Shown one piece after another: positions 35,304 to 45,700 of a DNA stretch of 64,000 bases (position 1 is its first letter; each line of letters begins with the position of its first letter). A program made the position numbers and the translations under genes. Location: assembly GCF_013393385.1 (NCBI RefSeq), contig NZ_AP023239.1:4030001-4094000 (forward strand). Direction: 5' to 3'. The notes beneath the pieces are model-generated. The model saw only the letters and a list, made by a program, of their open reading frames with translations. It was not told where the DNA came from and ran no database searches. The stretch is from Paenibacillus sp. URB8-2. GTDB lineage: Bacteria; Bacillota; Bacilli; Paenibacillales; Paenibacillaceae.

Positions 35304-36299
35304 TTATATGCTGCGTCTATACAAAATGTCAACGCTTTCTCTATCGATAATCTGACAATCCAAAACGGTCACCATGTCTACGTTCTCACGGTTTACTAAA
35401 GAAATGATGTTTTCGGCGGCGAGCTTGCCGGCCCGCTTATAATGGTATTTTACAGTCGTTAAAGCCGGATGTATGATTTCGGTGATTTCGTACCCCCCGA
35501 ACCCGGTTACGGAAAGGCCCGACGGGATAGGGATCTGCTTCAAAAAAGCGGCCCTCATCACGCCCAGCGCAATATTATCGGTTCCGCAAACGACGATCGT
35601 GGGCGTCCAATCCTCCAGCAAATGATTTGCGGCTTCTACGGCCGCATTCATTCTGAAGCCGGACTCATAATATCGGACCTCGCATCCGTTATATTCGGCC
35701 AGCGCTTTTCTAAAGCCTTCCTTGCGCATTACACCTACCGCTATATCCCGCTCGGTAACCCCCAGATAAGCGATACGGCGGTGGCCTTTATCCAGGATAT
35801 GCTTGCCCATCATGTAGCCCGCATGAAAATCGTCATGGATTACACTGTGAAGCAAAGAATGCTGCTGACCAATTACCACAACCGGGACTCTGCAATCCCG
35901 GATGGCTTTTAGATGCTGTTCCGTAATTTCGGCGGCCAAAAGCAGCAGACCGGAAATTTTCTGCCGGGCCAGGTCGTAGATCGCTTCAATTTCACGGTTC
36001 AAATCCTGATTGGCGCTGGATATCAGCAATTGATGCTGCCTGTCCCGGAGTTCATCGTCTATTCCCATCAAGGTCTGCGAAACCGCAAACGAGTCAAGCC
36101 GGGGAACGATGGTTCCGATAATGCTGGTCTTCTTCGCTTTCAGGCTTTGGGCAAACGTATTGGGCACATAATTGTGCTGCTTGATAATACGCTCGATCTT
36201 TTCCCTTGTCTCTTCACTGACAGATCCTCCGTTAAGGTAGCGGGAAACCGTGCTCTTGGCCACTCCCGCAGCCCGGGCTATATCGATTATGGTCTTCAT
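35304..36299 (-). CDS. LacI-family sucrose operon repressor
   Basis: 331 residues. N-terminal HTH (IIDIARAAGVAKSTVSRYLNGG) with hinge helix, then a periplasmic-binding-protein-like sensor domain (SIIGTIVPRLDSFAVSQTLM ... VVCGTDNIALGVMRAAF ... SVTGFGGYEIT). The ATG at 36299 has AAGGAG 7 nt upstream; the frame is open to 36341 without a better site. It is transcribed in the same direction as sacA and PTS, with three palindromic operators between. Best read as ScrR-type repressor; the specific inducer is not visible. Confidence 0.88.
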   Translation of the reverse strand: MKTIIDIARAAGVAKSTVSRYLNGGSVSEETREKIERIIKQHNYVPNTFAQSLKAKKTSIIGTIVPRLDSFAVSQTLMGIDDELRDRQHQLLISSANQDLNREIEAIYDLARQKISGLLLLAAEITEQHLKAIRDCRVPVVVIGQQHSLLHSVIHDDFHAGYMMGKHILDKGHRRIAYLGVTERDIAVGVMRKEGFRKALAEYNGCEVRYYESGFRMNAAVEAANHLLEDWTPTIVVCGTDNIALGVMRAAFLKQIPIPSGLSVTGFGGYEITEIIHPALTTVKYHYKRAGKLAAENIISLVNRENVDMVTVLDCQIIDRESVDILYRRSI

Positions 36300-36340
36300 C
36301 CTTCGGCTCCTTGCTGCATTTTGCCGGCGTTCGCCGTGCA

Positions 36341-36369
36341 ATTATACTCCATTATACAACAAACGGCAG
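36341..36369 (-). promoter_or_regulatory. Candidate promoter of the sucrose repressor gene
   Basis: Minus strand CTGCCG, a 17-nt spacer, then TATAAT at 36346-36341, about 40 nt before the ATG. A second TATAAT overlaps at 36356-36351. Confidence 0.5.
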
Positions 36370-36399
36370 CCGCTCCGGGAAAGGAGAGACTGCCGTTTG
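36360..36399 (-). terminator. Hairpin after dnaJ
   Basis: Perfect 10-bp stem CAAACGGCAG/CTGCCGTTTG with a 20-nt loop, 39 bp past the dnaJ stop. Only a short U run (TTGTATAA) follows, so termination may be partial. It overlaps the -35 region of the next gene. Confidence 0.5.
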
Positions 36400-36437
36400 T
36401 AACAACATGGATCAAATACGGGCTGACTCAGCTTGAA

Positions 36438-37559
36438 CTAATCTCCGCGGAATGCGCGTTTCATGCGGTCAAAGAAGGACTGCCCCTGTTCATGCGTATT
36501 CTCGCCGTCGAAGGAAGAGAACTGGCGAAGCAGTTCTTTCTGTTCTTCACTCAGCTTGCTTGGCGTCACCACGATGACTCTGACATGCTGGTCACCGGTG
36601 CCGCCCCCGCGAAGCCGCGGAACACCTTTGCCCTTAAGGCGGAAGAACGTGCCGGTCTGGGTGCCTGCGGGAATTTTGAGCTTGACCTTCTCGGTCAGGG
36701 TCGGGATCTCGATCTCATCTCCCAGCGCTGCCTGGGCGAAGGTCAGCGGGACCTCGCACAGGATGTCGTCGTTCTCGCGAACGAAGAAATCATGCGACTT
36801 GACGCGGATGACAATATACAGATCGCCCGCAGGACCGCCACGAAGGCCGCCTTCGCCTTCGCCGCTCATGCGCAGCTGCGCGCCGTCGTCCACGCCCGCC
36901 GGAATCCGGACATGGATTTTGCGCTGCTTCTTCACACGGCCATTGCCGGAGCAGGTCGGACATTTCTCCTTGATGATCTTGCCAGTGCCTCCGCAATTCG
37001 AGCACGGTCTGCGGTTGACCATCCGGCCAAGCGGCGTGTTCTGCACAACCTCTTGCTGCCCGCTGCCATGGCAGACGGAGCAGGTATGCGGCTTCGTGCC
37101 GGGCTTTGCGCCGGAGCCAAAGCAGGTGTCGCAGGTTTCCGTCCGCGGAATCGTGATGTCGGTTTCTTTGCCGAACACCGCTTCCTTGAATTCAATGGTC
37201 ATCGTATACTGCAAATCATTCCCGCGCTGGGGAGCGTTCGGATCGCGTCGTCCTCCGCCGCCAAAGAACATATCAAAGATGTCGCCCAGGCCGCCTCCGA
37301 AATCGCCGCCGCCAAAGCCGCCGCCCATTCCCTGGTTCGGATCAATATGGCCGTACTGGTCATACCGCGCCCGGCCCTGAGGGTCACTCAGAACGTCGTA
37401 CGCTTCTTTAACTTCCTTGAATTTGGCCTCGGCGTCGCTGGCCTTGTTCACATCCGGATGATACTGACGGGCAAGCTTGCGGTACGCTTTTTTTATCTCG
37501 TCTTCCGCAGCGTTCTTGCTTACGCCAAGCACCTCGTAATAATCGCGTTTATCTGCCAA
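36438..37559 (-). CDS. dnaJ: Chaperone DnaJ
   Basis: 373-residue Hsp40 co-chaperone. J domain with YHPDVNK near residue 33, Gly/Phe-rich region near 75-105, and four zinc-finger repeats ([32 protein letters not shown]) near 145-205. The C-terminal substrate domain follows. The annotated frame opens with GTG at 37568 inside the ribosome site; TTG at 37559, 8 nt after GGAGG, gives the family-typical start [12 protein letters not shown]. It is separated from dnaK by a terminator and two tandem copies of a two-hairpin repeat. Confidence 0.95.
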   Translation of the reverse strand: MADKRDYYEVLGVSKNAAEDEIKKAYRKLARQYHPDVNKASDAEAKFKEVKEAYDVLSDPQGRARYDQYGHIDPNQGMGGGFGGGDFGGGLGDIFDMFFGGGGRRDPNAPQRGNDLQYTMTIEFKEAVFGKETDITIPRTETCDTCFGSGAKPGTKPHTCSVCHGSGQQEVVQNTPLGRMVNRRPCSNCGGTGKIIKEKCPTCSGNGRVKKQRKIHVRIPAGVDDGAQLRMSGEGEGGLRGGPAGDLYIVIRVKSHDFFVRENDDILCEVPLTFAQAALGDEIEIPTLTEKVKLKIPAGTQTGTFFRLKGKGVPRLRGGGTGDQHVRVIVVTPSKLSEEQKELLRQFSSFDGENTHEQGQSFFDRMKRAFRGD

Positions 37560-37597
37560 TGCCTTCACCTCCGTACAGGAACGTATCCCTTTTACAT

Positions 37598-37699
37598 AAG
37601 AAGAAACGGCTGCGCCGTCCTCTGGAAGAGGAAGGCATCCGTTTCTCGTAAAAATATCAGGTTAAGGATAAGTGCGAAGCTTATACTTTCTGATATTTC
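37598..37699. repeat. Dispersed two-hairpin repeat, copy C1
   Basis: Begins AAGAAGAAACGGCTGCGCC. Hairpin 1: GAAACGG...CCGTTTC with inner CCTCT/AGAGG. Hairpin 2: AAATATCAG...CTGATATTT with inner ATAAGT/GCTTAT. It differs from the copy at 54823 at only three positions over about 102 bp. Confidence 0.9.
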
Positions 37700-37798
37700 A
37701 AGAAGAAACGGCTTCGCCATCCTTTGACGGACGGTGCCCGTTTCCCGAAAATATAAGAACAAATGATCAGGCGCACAGCCTGCGAATCTTATATTTTA
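37700..37798. repeat. Dispersed two-hairpin repeat, copy C2
   Basis: Directly abuts C1. Hairpin 1 is GAAACGG...CCGTTTC. Hairpin 2 is a perfect 11-bp stem AAAATATAAGA/TCTTATATTTT with a different inner stem, CAGGC/GCCTG. The pairing is kept although both arms differ from C1. Confidence 0.87.
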
Positions 37799-37802
37799 TT
37801 AA

Positions 37803-37836
37803 AAGGAAAGCCAAAACTCGGGATGCCCCGGTTTTG
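37803..37836 (-). terminator. Terminator of dnaK
   Basis: Minus strand CAAAACCGGGG-CAT-CCCGAGTTTTG stem with a small mismatch, followed by GCTTTCCTTTT, 33 bp past the dnaK stop. Confidence 0.7.
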
Positions 37837-37868
37837 ACCTTCCCCTGACTTAGAGCTATCGTTTAACT

Positions 37869-39749
<1,881 letters not shown>

Positions 39750-39886
39750 TCAACTACAACCAAGCTTCAAGTAAAACTCGCTTCGTAAGCATCTTGCTTA
39801 AGTTTTACGATTGAGTTACTGCCCCGTGACTGATTTGCCTCGGCCGAGAGCCGCCGCATGATGAGTCCGGTCAGGCGCACGGCAAT

Positions 39887-39911
39887 ATCGCCGGAATACA
39901 GTTCCGGCGAT
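39887..39911 (-). other. Hairpin in the grpE-dnaK gap
   Basis: Perfect 10-bp stem ATCGCCGGAA/TTCCGGCGAT with a 5-nt loop, 20 bp after the grpE stop and without a U tract. A processing or mRNA-stability element is more likely than a terminator. The rest of the 39714-39930 gap is AT-rich with an imperfect AGTTTTACGA direct repeat and no gene. Confidence 0.6.
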
Positions 39912-39930
39912 CCATGCGTCTATATGAAGA

Positions 39931-40521
39931 CTACATGCTGACTTTAACCATAGCGGGACGAAGCACCTTGTTTTTCAGAAGATAGCCCTTCTGGACTTCC
40001 TCCGTAACAATGCCCTCTTCGTACTCGTCGCTCTCCACCTGCATGATGGCCTGATGGAATTCGGGGTTGAACGGCTGTCCCACCGATTCCATTGGTGTAA
40101 GTCCCTCAGACTTCAATACCCCATCCAATTGGCGAAAAATCATATTTACGCCTTTGGCGAAAGCATCGCTGTCCGATCCGGCCGGCGCCGTAGCCAGCGC
40201 GCGTTCGAAATTGTCCAGCACCGGCAGCAATTCCGTAACCAGTTTGGAGGTGGCGTACTGAGCCAGTTCCTCTTTCTCCTTCAATGTACGGCGGCGGAAA
40301 TTGTCATAGTCGGCCTGCACCCGCAGCACACGACCTTGATAATCGTCCGCAAGCTCCTGCAGACGCTTGATTTCATCGCTGTCGCCGGAAGTCGCCTGTA
40401 CGGCTTCATCGACCGCTTCGCTATGGTTATCCGAGACGGCTTCGGCCTGATCGGCCGCGCTCTCCTCGTTGATGGCGTTATCTTCGGTCACACCTGATTC
40501 TTGAACCTGTTCCTCTTTCAA
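39931..40521 (-). CDS. grpE: Nucleotide exchange factor GrpE
   Basis: 196 residues. Acidic, Glu/Asp/Ala-rich N-terminus (about 55 residues), long helix (IKRLQELADDYQGRVLRVQA) and the conserved beta domain PMESVGQPFNPEFHQAIMQV near residue 140, then KVLRPAMVKVSM. It drives ADP release from DnaK. TTG start at 40521 with AGGAGG 9 nt upstream. Lies 48 bp after hrcA. Confidence 0.95.
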   Translation of the reverse strand: MKEEQVQESGVTEDNAINEESAADQAEAVSDNHSEAVDEAVQATSGDSDEIKRLQELADDYQGRVLRVQADYDNFRRRTLKEKEELAQYATSKLVTELLPVLDNFERALATAPAGSDSDAFAKGVNMIFRQLDGVLKSEGLTPMESVGQPFNPEFHQAIMQVESDEYEEGIVTEEVQKGYLLKNKVLRPAMVKVSM

Positions 40522-40569
40522 GTATGTTCACCTCCTTAAGATTATCACGGCAATCGTCTTGCACTAAAC

Positions 40570-41601
40570 TCACTTATACCAGTGACCCAGCAGCGCTGTC
40601 AAATCCCGGGACAAAACGCCCAGAATGCCCATCACTTTCGCATATTCCATTCGGGTTGGCCCCAATATGCCTATGCTTCCCAGCGCTTCGCCGTCAACCG
40701 AATAAGTTGCTGTAATCAAGCTGCAGTCAGCAAAAGCTTCATGCTTATTCTCGGTGCCGATCCGCACCTGAATGCCCGTGCCGCCGGCGGCCGGCGCCAG
40801 CATTTTGAGCAGGGTGGGCGTCTCTTCAAGCAGATCAAGGATATCCTTGACCTTGTCGACATCCCGGAATTCCGGCTGGGTCAGCATGTTCGTCGCGCCG
40901 CTGAGGTATATGCGCTGTTCCGGGTCGCTTTCGAGCGCCGCGTCAAGCACATGCATCAGTTCCTCATAATGGGAAATATGACGCTGCATTTCCTGTCCGA
41001 GTTCGGAATAGAGCCTGGTCTTCAATTTGTATAGCGGCACATTGACCAGCTTGCTGTTGAGCAGATTGACAACCTTCTCCATTTCCGAGACCGAAATCTC
41101 CGGCGGAATGCTGACTTTCCGGTTCTCAACTTGTCCGGTGCTGGTGACGATAATCGCCACGGCGGTTCGGTCATCCAGCGGCAGCAGCTGAAAATGGCGC
41201 AGTGAAGTATGAAAAACCTCCGGTCCCAAAAGGATGGAAGTATAATTCGTCATCGTCGATAAAATCATGGCCGCATGTTGAATCAACTGCTCCATCGCAT
41301 TCAGCTTCTCGGCGAAAAAAGCGCGGATCGTTTCCGTTTCAGTCGATCCTTCTGAATTCCACGGCACAAGATGATCCACATAATAGCGGTAGCCTTTATG
41401 GGACGGGATCCGGCCTGCCGACGTATGCGGCTGCTCCAAGAATCCCAGGTCTTCCAGGTCCGCCATTTCATTGCGTATCGTCGCGGGACTGTATTTGACA
41501 TCTCCCCGTTTGGATATGCTGCGCGATCCTACCGGCTCGGCCGAACGGATATAGTCATCCACAATGGCATTCAATATCATTCTCTGGCGTTCGGTTAACA
41601 T
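40570..41601 (-). CDS. hrcA: Heat-inducible transcription repressor HrcA
   Basis: About 343-residue repressor of class I heat-shock genes. The N-terminal winged helix (MLTERQRMILNAIVDDYIRS, RGDVKYSPATIRNEMADLE) is followed by the GAF-like dimer domain with FLEQPHTSAGRIPSHKGYRY and GILGPTRMEYAKVMGIL. The frame opens at 41643 inside the operator, so the ATG at 41601 behind AGGAGGGG is chosen. It binds the CIRCE site directly upstream and thus represses its own operon; activity depends on GroEL in known systems. Confidence 0.95.
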   Translation of the reverse strand: MLTERQRMILNAIVDDYIRSAEPVGSRSISKRGDVKYSPATIRNEMADLEDLGFLEQPHTSAGRIPSHKGYRYYVDHLVPWNSEGSTETETIRAFFAEKLNAMEQLIQHAAMILSTMTNYTSILLGPEVFHTSLRHFQLLPLDDRTAVAIIVTSTGQVENRKVSIPPEISVSEMEKVVNLLNSKLVNVPLYKLKTRLYSELGQEMQRHISHYEELMHVLDAALESDPEQRIYLSGATNMLTQPEFRDVDKVKDILDLLEETPTLLKMLAPAAGGTGIQVRIGTENKHEAFADCSLITATYSVDGEALGSIGILGPTRMEYAKVMGILGVLSRDLTALLGHWYK

Positions 41602-41636
41602 GTCATCCCCTCCTGACCGCCTGTGGAATTCGTTCG

Positions 41637-41663
41637 TTAGCACTCATCTGCATAGAGTGCTAA
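41637..41663. promoter_or_regulatory. CIRCE operator
   Basis: Exact consensus inverted repeat TTAGCACTC - 9 nt - GAGTGCTAA, 36 bp ahead of the hrcA ATG. It is the HrcA binding site for the hrcA-grpE-dnaK operon. Confidence 0.97.
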
Positions 41664-41674
41664 TCACTAATACA

Positions 41675-41704
41675 AAAATACCAAACCGAACTTAACATTG
41701 TCAA
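41675..41704 (-). promoter_or_regulatory. Sigma-A promoter of the hrcA operon
   Basis: Minus strand perfect -35 TTGACA (41704-41699), an 18-nt spacer and -10 TATTTT (41680-41675), placed just upstream of CIRCE. Confidence 0.7.
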
Positions 41705-41788
41705 GTAAGTCGGCAAAGCAGAGCAGGCCATTTTGTGTACAGATACGCTGCCCCGCGGTCACATTCTTGGTTCGATACCCAAATAGTC

Positions 41789-41836
41789 AAATAACCACTC
41801 TCCGCCGGGTTGGACAAGCATCCGGCAGGAGAGTGG
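41789..41836 (-). terminator. Terminator of the GNAT gene
   Basis: Minus strand CCACTCTCC(T)GCCGG...CCGGC-GGAGAGTGG, 14 bp of pairing, followed by TTATTTGACTATTT. It separates the GNAT gene from the hrcA promoter. Confidence 0.75.
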
Positions 41837-41859
41837 TCGGTTTATGAAAGCAATTTAGA

Positions 41860-42366
41860 TTAGTTCAGCATTTTGAGTACGGCGATTTCGTCGCAGGCAT
41901 GCTGCTTGGAGCAGTTGACGCAGTCTGTCCATACCTTTTCCGGGAAAATCTCCTTGTTAACGACCTGAAATCCGTTCTTCAAGAAGAAGTTGACGGCATA
42001 GGTAAGAGCCATAATCTTCGGAATCTTCTGGCGTCTCGCTTCCTTGGTCAGTTCCTCCACGATCATGGAACCGATGCCTTGGCCCTTGCACTCATCGCGC
42101 AGGCCGAGCGAGCGAACCTCGACAAGATCGTTACCAAGACGGCACAGTGAACCGCAGCCTACAACCCTACCGTTTATTTCCGCTACGACGAACTGATCTA
42201 TCTGCCTCTCCAGCACCTTTCGGGAACGGGGCAGCATGATCCCGCGCTGCGCATACTCTTCTATCATTAAATACAGCGGTTCGACATCTTCCAAAGTAGC
42301 GCTTCTGCAAATGGCGGCGGATGTTGGTTCCGGCTCTGCGGGTTTCGGTTTCGGCTTGGCTAGCAC
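41860..42366 (-). CDS. GNAT family N-acetyltransferase (NAGS-like, Cys-rich tail)
   Basis: 168 residues. The acetyl-CoA loop is LRDECKGQGIGSMIVEELTK near residue 95, preceded by the VVGCGSLCRLGNDLVEVRSL strands, similar to short N-acetylglutamate-synthase-like proteins. The N-terminus has an extra Lys/Pro/Glu-rich stretch (KPKPKPAEPEP). The C-terminus carries three close cysteines (DCVNCSKQHACDE), a possible metal site. GTG start at 42366 behind GGAGGAG. The substrate is not established. It sits between hemW and the hrcA operon and has its own terminator. Confidence 0.82.
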   Translation of the reverse strand: MLAKPKPKPAEPEPTSAAICRSATLEDVEPLYLMIEEYAQRGIMLPRSRKVLERQIDQFVVAEINGRVVGCGSLCRLGNDLVEVRSLGLRDECKGQGIGSMIVEELTKEARRQKIPKIMALTYAVNFFLKNGFQVVNKEIFPEKVWTDCVNCSKQHACDEIAVLKMLN

Positions 42367-42443
42367 TGTGCTTCACTCCTCCATCAATAACTATGAATAA
42401 ATATACAACACAGTGAATTAGGATTCAATAGTTATTTTAAAAA

Positions 42444-43625
42444 TTAACCTTCTGTCAACGCTCCGACAAATTCTCCGAACACATCATTTCCGAACAAAAT
42501 CCCCTGACGGCTTAATCGGTAGTTTCCGCCTTCCCGCTCAAGCAGGCCTGCGCTCAGCATCTTCTGCAGCGGTTTGCCAAACACGTCCTCCAGCTGCCGG
42601 TCGAACTGCTCCCGAAAAGCCTTATCGCTGATTCCCTCCCGCATCCTCAGCCCCACCATCATGAAATCTTCCATGGCCTCTTCCTTCGACACAGGATAAG
42701 CATTCAGCCGGGGCAGTCCGGTCTTTGTCGCTTCGATGTACGGGCTCACGCCCTTCACATTCATATGCCGCATACGCCGCGCATATCCGTGCGCTCCGGC
42801 ACCGAGCCCGTAGTAATCCTGATTGCGCCAGTAAGTGATATTATGACGGCTCTCCATTCCGGGCTTGGCGAAATTGCTGATTTCATACTGCCTGTAGCCC
42901 GCCTCTTCCATGGAAGACATCAACAGCAGGTACATGGCCAGTTCGTCCTCTTCGGCGGGAAGCGGAAGCTGGTTCTTGTTAAAAAGCGTATGGAACAGCG
43001 TGTTCTCCTCAACCTTGAGGCTGTAGATGGAATAGTGGGGCAGGCCTAGGTCAAGCGCCCGCTTGATACTTTCGGCCAGCATATCGACCGTCTGGTTCGG
43101 CAGGCCGAACATCAGGTCGATGGACAGGTTGGACAGCCCTGCTGCGCGGGCATTGTCAAGGCTGCGGTAAACATCATCGGTGTTGTGTATGCGGCCGATC
43201 CCGCTCAGCAGCTCGTTCTGGAATGCCTGAACTCCAAAGCTGACGCGGTTCACGCCGCCCGCCTTCATAACCGCCAGCTTGTCCGGATCAGTCGTACCGG
43301 GATTCGCCTCCATCGAGAACTCGATATCCTCCGCCCAGTCCGGGAAGTAGGTGCGCACCGTCTTCAGAAAATACTCCATTTCATCCGGTTTCAGCACCGT
43401 AGGCGTGCCTCCGCCCACAAATATGCTTTGGATAACGCCCGGCGGATTGTCGCGAACGGTGAGTTCCATCTCCCGCTCCAGCGCGCGAAGATAGTCCATT
43501 ACAGGCTGATCCTTCAGCACATAAGAGTTGAAATCGCAATAAAAGCACTTGTTCGTGCAGAAAGGAATATGAATGTATACCGCCTCGGGCGGACGGCTCC
43601 CTTGCAAGCCTGAAAGGTTAGTCAT
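42444..43625 (-). CDS. hemW: Radical SAM heme chaperone HemW
   Basis: 393 residues. Radical SAM motif CTNKCFYCDF near residue 23 with a VYIHIPFC lead, the GGGTPTVL SAM segment near 72 and the C-terminal HemW/HemN domain (GLGAGAHGYARR). It lacks the N-terminal extension of true coproporphyrinogen dehydrogenase HemN, which favours the heme-delivery protein HemW. ATG at 43625 with GGAGGA upstream. Follows lepA by 73 bp, as in B. subtilis. Confidence 0.93.
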   Translation of the reverse strand: MTNLSGLQGSRPPEAVYIHIPFCTNKCFYCDFNSYVLKDQPVMDYLRALEREMELTVRDNPPGVIQSIFVGGGTPTVLKPDEMEYFLKTVRTYFPDWAEDIEFSMEANPGTTDPDKLAVMKAGGVNRVSFGVQAFQNELLSGIGRIHNTDDVYRSLDNARAAGLSNLSIDLMFGLPNQTVDMLAESIKRALDLGLPHYSIYSLKVEENTLFHTLFNKNQLPLPAEEDELAMYLLLMSSMEEAGYRQYEISNFAKPGMESRHNITYWRNQDYYGLGAGAHGYARRMRHMNVKGVSPYIEATKTGLPRLNAYPVSKEEAMEDFMMVGLRMREGISDKAFREQFDRQLEDVFGKPLQKMLSAGLLEREGGNYRLSRQGILFGNDVFGEFVGALTEG

Positions 43626-43698
43626 TAAGCGGTCCTCCTTAGATGAAAAGGGAAGCCGGAAGGCTTCCCTGAATAAGCTGCAATATTTGCCTGATTGT

Positions 43699-45513
43699 CT
43701 ACTCGTCGATCTTGAGCACCGCCATGAACGCTTCCTGCGGCACTTCGACGCTGCCGACCTGCTTCATGCGCTTCTTGCCTTCCTTCTGCTTCTCCAGCAG
43801 CTTCCGCTTCCGCGAAATGTCACCGCCGTAGCATTTGGCAAGAACGTTCTTGCGCATCGCCTTAACCGTCTCGCGGGCAACAACTTTGGTTCCGACGGAA
43901 GCCTGAATCGGCACCTCGAACATTTGGCGCGGAATGATGCCGCGCAGCTTCTCGCAAATGATACGGCCGCGATTATAGGCGCGGTCGCGGTGCACGATGA
44001 ACGACAGGGCGTCGACCTGTTCGCCGTTAAGCAGAATGTCCATTTTCACCAGGTTCGACTGGCGGTAACCGGACAGTTCATAATCGAAGGACGCATAGCC
44101 TTTCGTTCCGGATTTCAGCTGGTCGAAGAAATCATAGACGATTTCCGACAGCGGAATTTGGTAAGTGATGGTCACCCGGTTCGCGTCCAGGTATTCCATG
44201 TTCACGAATTCGCCGCGCTTGTTCTGGCACAGCTCCATGACCGTCCCGACGAAATCGTTGGGCACGATAACGGCTGCCTTGACGTAAGGCTCCTCGACAT
44301 AATCGATCTTGCCGATCTCCGGATAGTTCGACGGGTTGTCAATCTGGATCATTTCGCCGCTCGTCAGCATAATGCGGTAAATAACGCTCGGCGCCGTCGT
44401 GATGAGCGGCAGATTGAACTCCCGCTCGATCCGCTCCTGGATGATCTCCATATGCAGCAGGCCGAGAAATCCGCAGCGGAAGCCGAAGCCGAGCGCACTG
44501 GACGTCTCGGGCTCGAAGCTCAGCGAAGCGTCGTTGAGCTGCAGCTTCTCCAGCGCCTCGCGCAGATCATTGTAATCCGACGTCTCGATCGGATACAGAC
44601 CGCAGTATACCATCGGATTGATCTTCCGGTAGCCGGGCAACGGCTCGGGCGTCGGGCGTTTGGCGTCCGTCACGGTATCGCCGACACGGGTATCCCCCAC
44701 ATGCTTGATGCCGGCCACGATAAAGCCAACATCGCCTACGTTCAGCTCGTTCACGATGCTCATGCGCGGCATAAATGCGCCGACTTCAATAACCTCGAAC
44801 GTCTTGTCGGTCGCCATCATCTTGATCTTCGAGCCGGCGCGGATGCTGCCGTCAACAACCCGGACATACACGATTACACCTTTGTACGGGTCGTAATGGG
44901 AGTCGAAAATCAGCGCCTTCAGCGGCTGATCGGGATCTCCCGTAGGCGCCGGAACCTGCTTGACTACCTGCTCCAGAATCTCCTTGATGCCGATTCCCGC
45001 CTTGGCGGAAGCAAGCACCGCCTCGCTGGCGTCCAGGCCGATGACGTCCTCAATCTCCTGCTTCACCCGTTCCGGGTCGGCGCTCGGCAGATCGATCTTG
45101 TTGACGACCGGCAGAATTTCCAGATTGTTGTCCAGCGCCAGATACACGTTGGCCAGTGTCTGGGCTTCAATTCCCTGGGCCGCGTCGACGACGAGCAGCG
45201 CGCCTTCGCAGGCCGCGAGACTGCGCGAAACTTCATAAGTGAAATCGACATGCCCCGGCGTGTCAATCAGATTGAGCAGATATTCTTGCCCGTCATCGGC
45301 ACGATACGTGAGGCGAACGGCCTGCAGCTTGATCGTAATGCCGCGCTCGCGCTCAAGATCCATCTGGTCGAGCACCTGTTCCTGCATTTCGCGCGAGCTG
45401 AGCGCCCCGGTGTATTCCAAAATCCGGTCGGCAAGCGTCGACTTCCCGTGGTCTATATGTGCAATTATCGAGAAATTGCGGATTTGTTCTTGTCTTTTCT
45501 TAACGTCAGTCAT
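43699..45513 (-). CDS. lepA: Elongation factor 4 (LepA)
   Basis: 604-residue translational GTPase that back-translocates or assists ribosomes. G motifs [15 protein letters not shown] at residue 18, DTPGHVDF near 83 and NKIDLPSA near 138. The LepA-specific C-terminal domain ([41 protein letters not shown]) is present. Normal length. The ribosome site is modest (TAAGGA just before the ATG). Downstream it is followed by hemW. Confidence 0.97.
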   Translation of the reverse strand: MTDVKKRQEQIRNFSIIAHIDHGKSTLADRILEYTGALSSREMQEQVLDQMDLERERGITIKLQAVRLTYRADDGQEYLLNLIDTPGHVDFTYEVSRSLAACEGALLVVDAAQGIEAQTLANVYLALDNNLEILPVVNKIDLPSADPERVKQEIEDVIGLDASEAVLASAKAGIGIKEILEQVVKQVPAPTGDPDQPLKALIFDSHYDPYKGVIVYVRVVDGSIRAGSKIKMMATDKTFEVIEVGAFMPRMSIVNELNVGDVGFIVAGIKHVGDTRVGDTVTDAKRPTPEPLPGYRKINPMVYCGLYPIETSDYNDLREALEKLQLNDASLSFEPETSSALGFGFRCGFLGLLHMEIIQERIEREFNLPLITTAPSVIYRIMLTSGEMIQIDNPSNYPEIGKIDYVEEPYVKAAVIVPNDFVGTVMELCQNKRGEFVNMEYLDANRVTITYQIPLSEIVYDFFDQLKSGTKGYASFDYELSGYRQSNLVKMDILLNGEQVDALSFIVHRDRAYNRGRIICEKLRGIIPRQMFEVPIQASVGTKVVARETVKAMRKNVLAKCYGGDISRKRKLLEKQKEGKKRMKQVGSVEVPQEAFMAVLKIDE

Positions 45514-45643
45514 TCCTTACCCCCACAAACAGCCTGTTGTTAATCATCTTATTATAGCAGTACATGTTCCCACCAGCAATCCAGCTCCTGCATTCGAGCG
45601 CATTATATTTTAAAATAGAAGGTTTTGGCTGCGGAAACGGATA

Positions 45644-45685
45644 CCACCCCCTGAAGGGCGGAGAAGCCGTTCCTTCAGGGGGTGG
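45644..45685. other. Perfect 14-bp hairpin between the yqxA-position gene and lepA
   Basis: CCACCCCCTGAAGG / CCTTCAGGGGGTGG with a 14-nt loop, 15 bp past the stop of the 45701 gene. No U tract follows on the minus strand. The minus-strand sequence around it (GGAACGGCTTC...ATCCGTTTC) recalls hairpin 1 of the dispersed repeat. Confidence 0.6.
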
Positions 45686-45700
45686 GAAAAGATAAAGCGT

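Noticed and set aside
35913..37727. Plus-strand open frame of 604 codons spanning two genes
   Set aside because: Runs antisense across scrR and dnaJ and through the C1 repeat; no recognisable protein.
43573..45543. Long plus-strand open frame of 656 codons
   Set aside because: Antisense shadow of lepA, whose own frame is a full, highly conserved protein.
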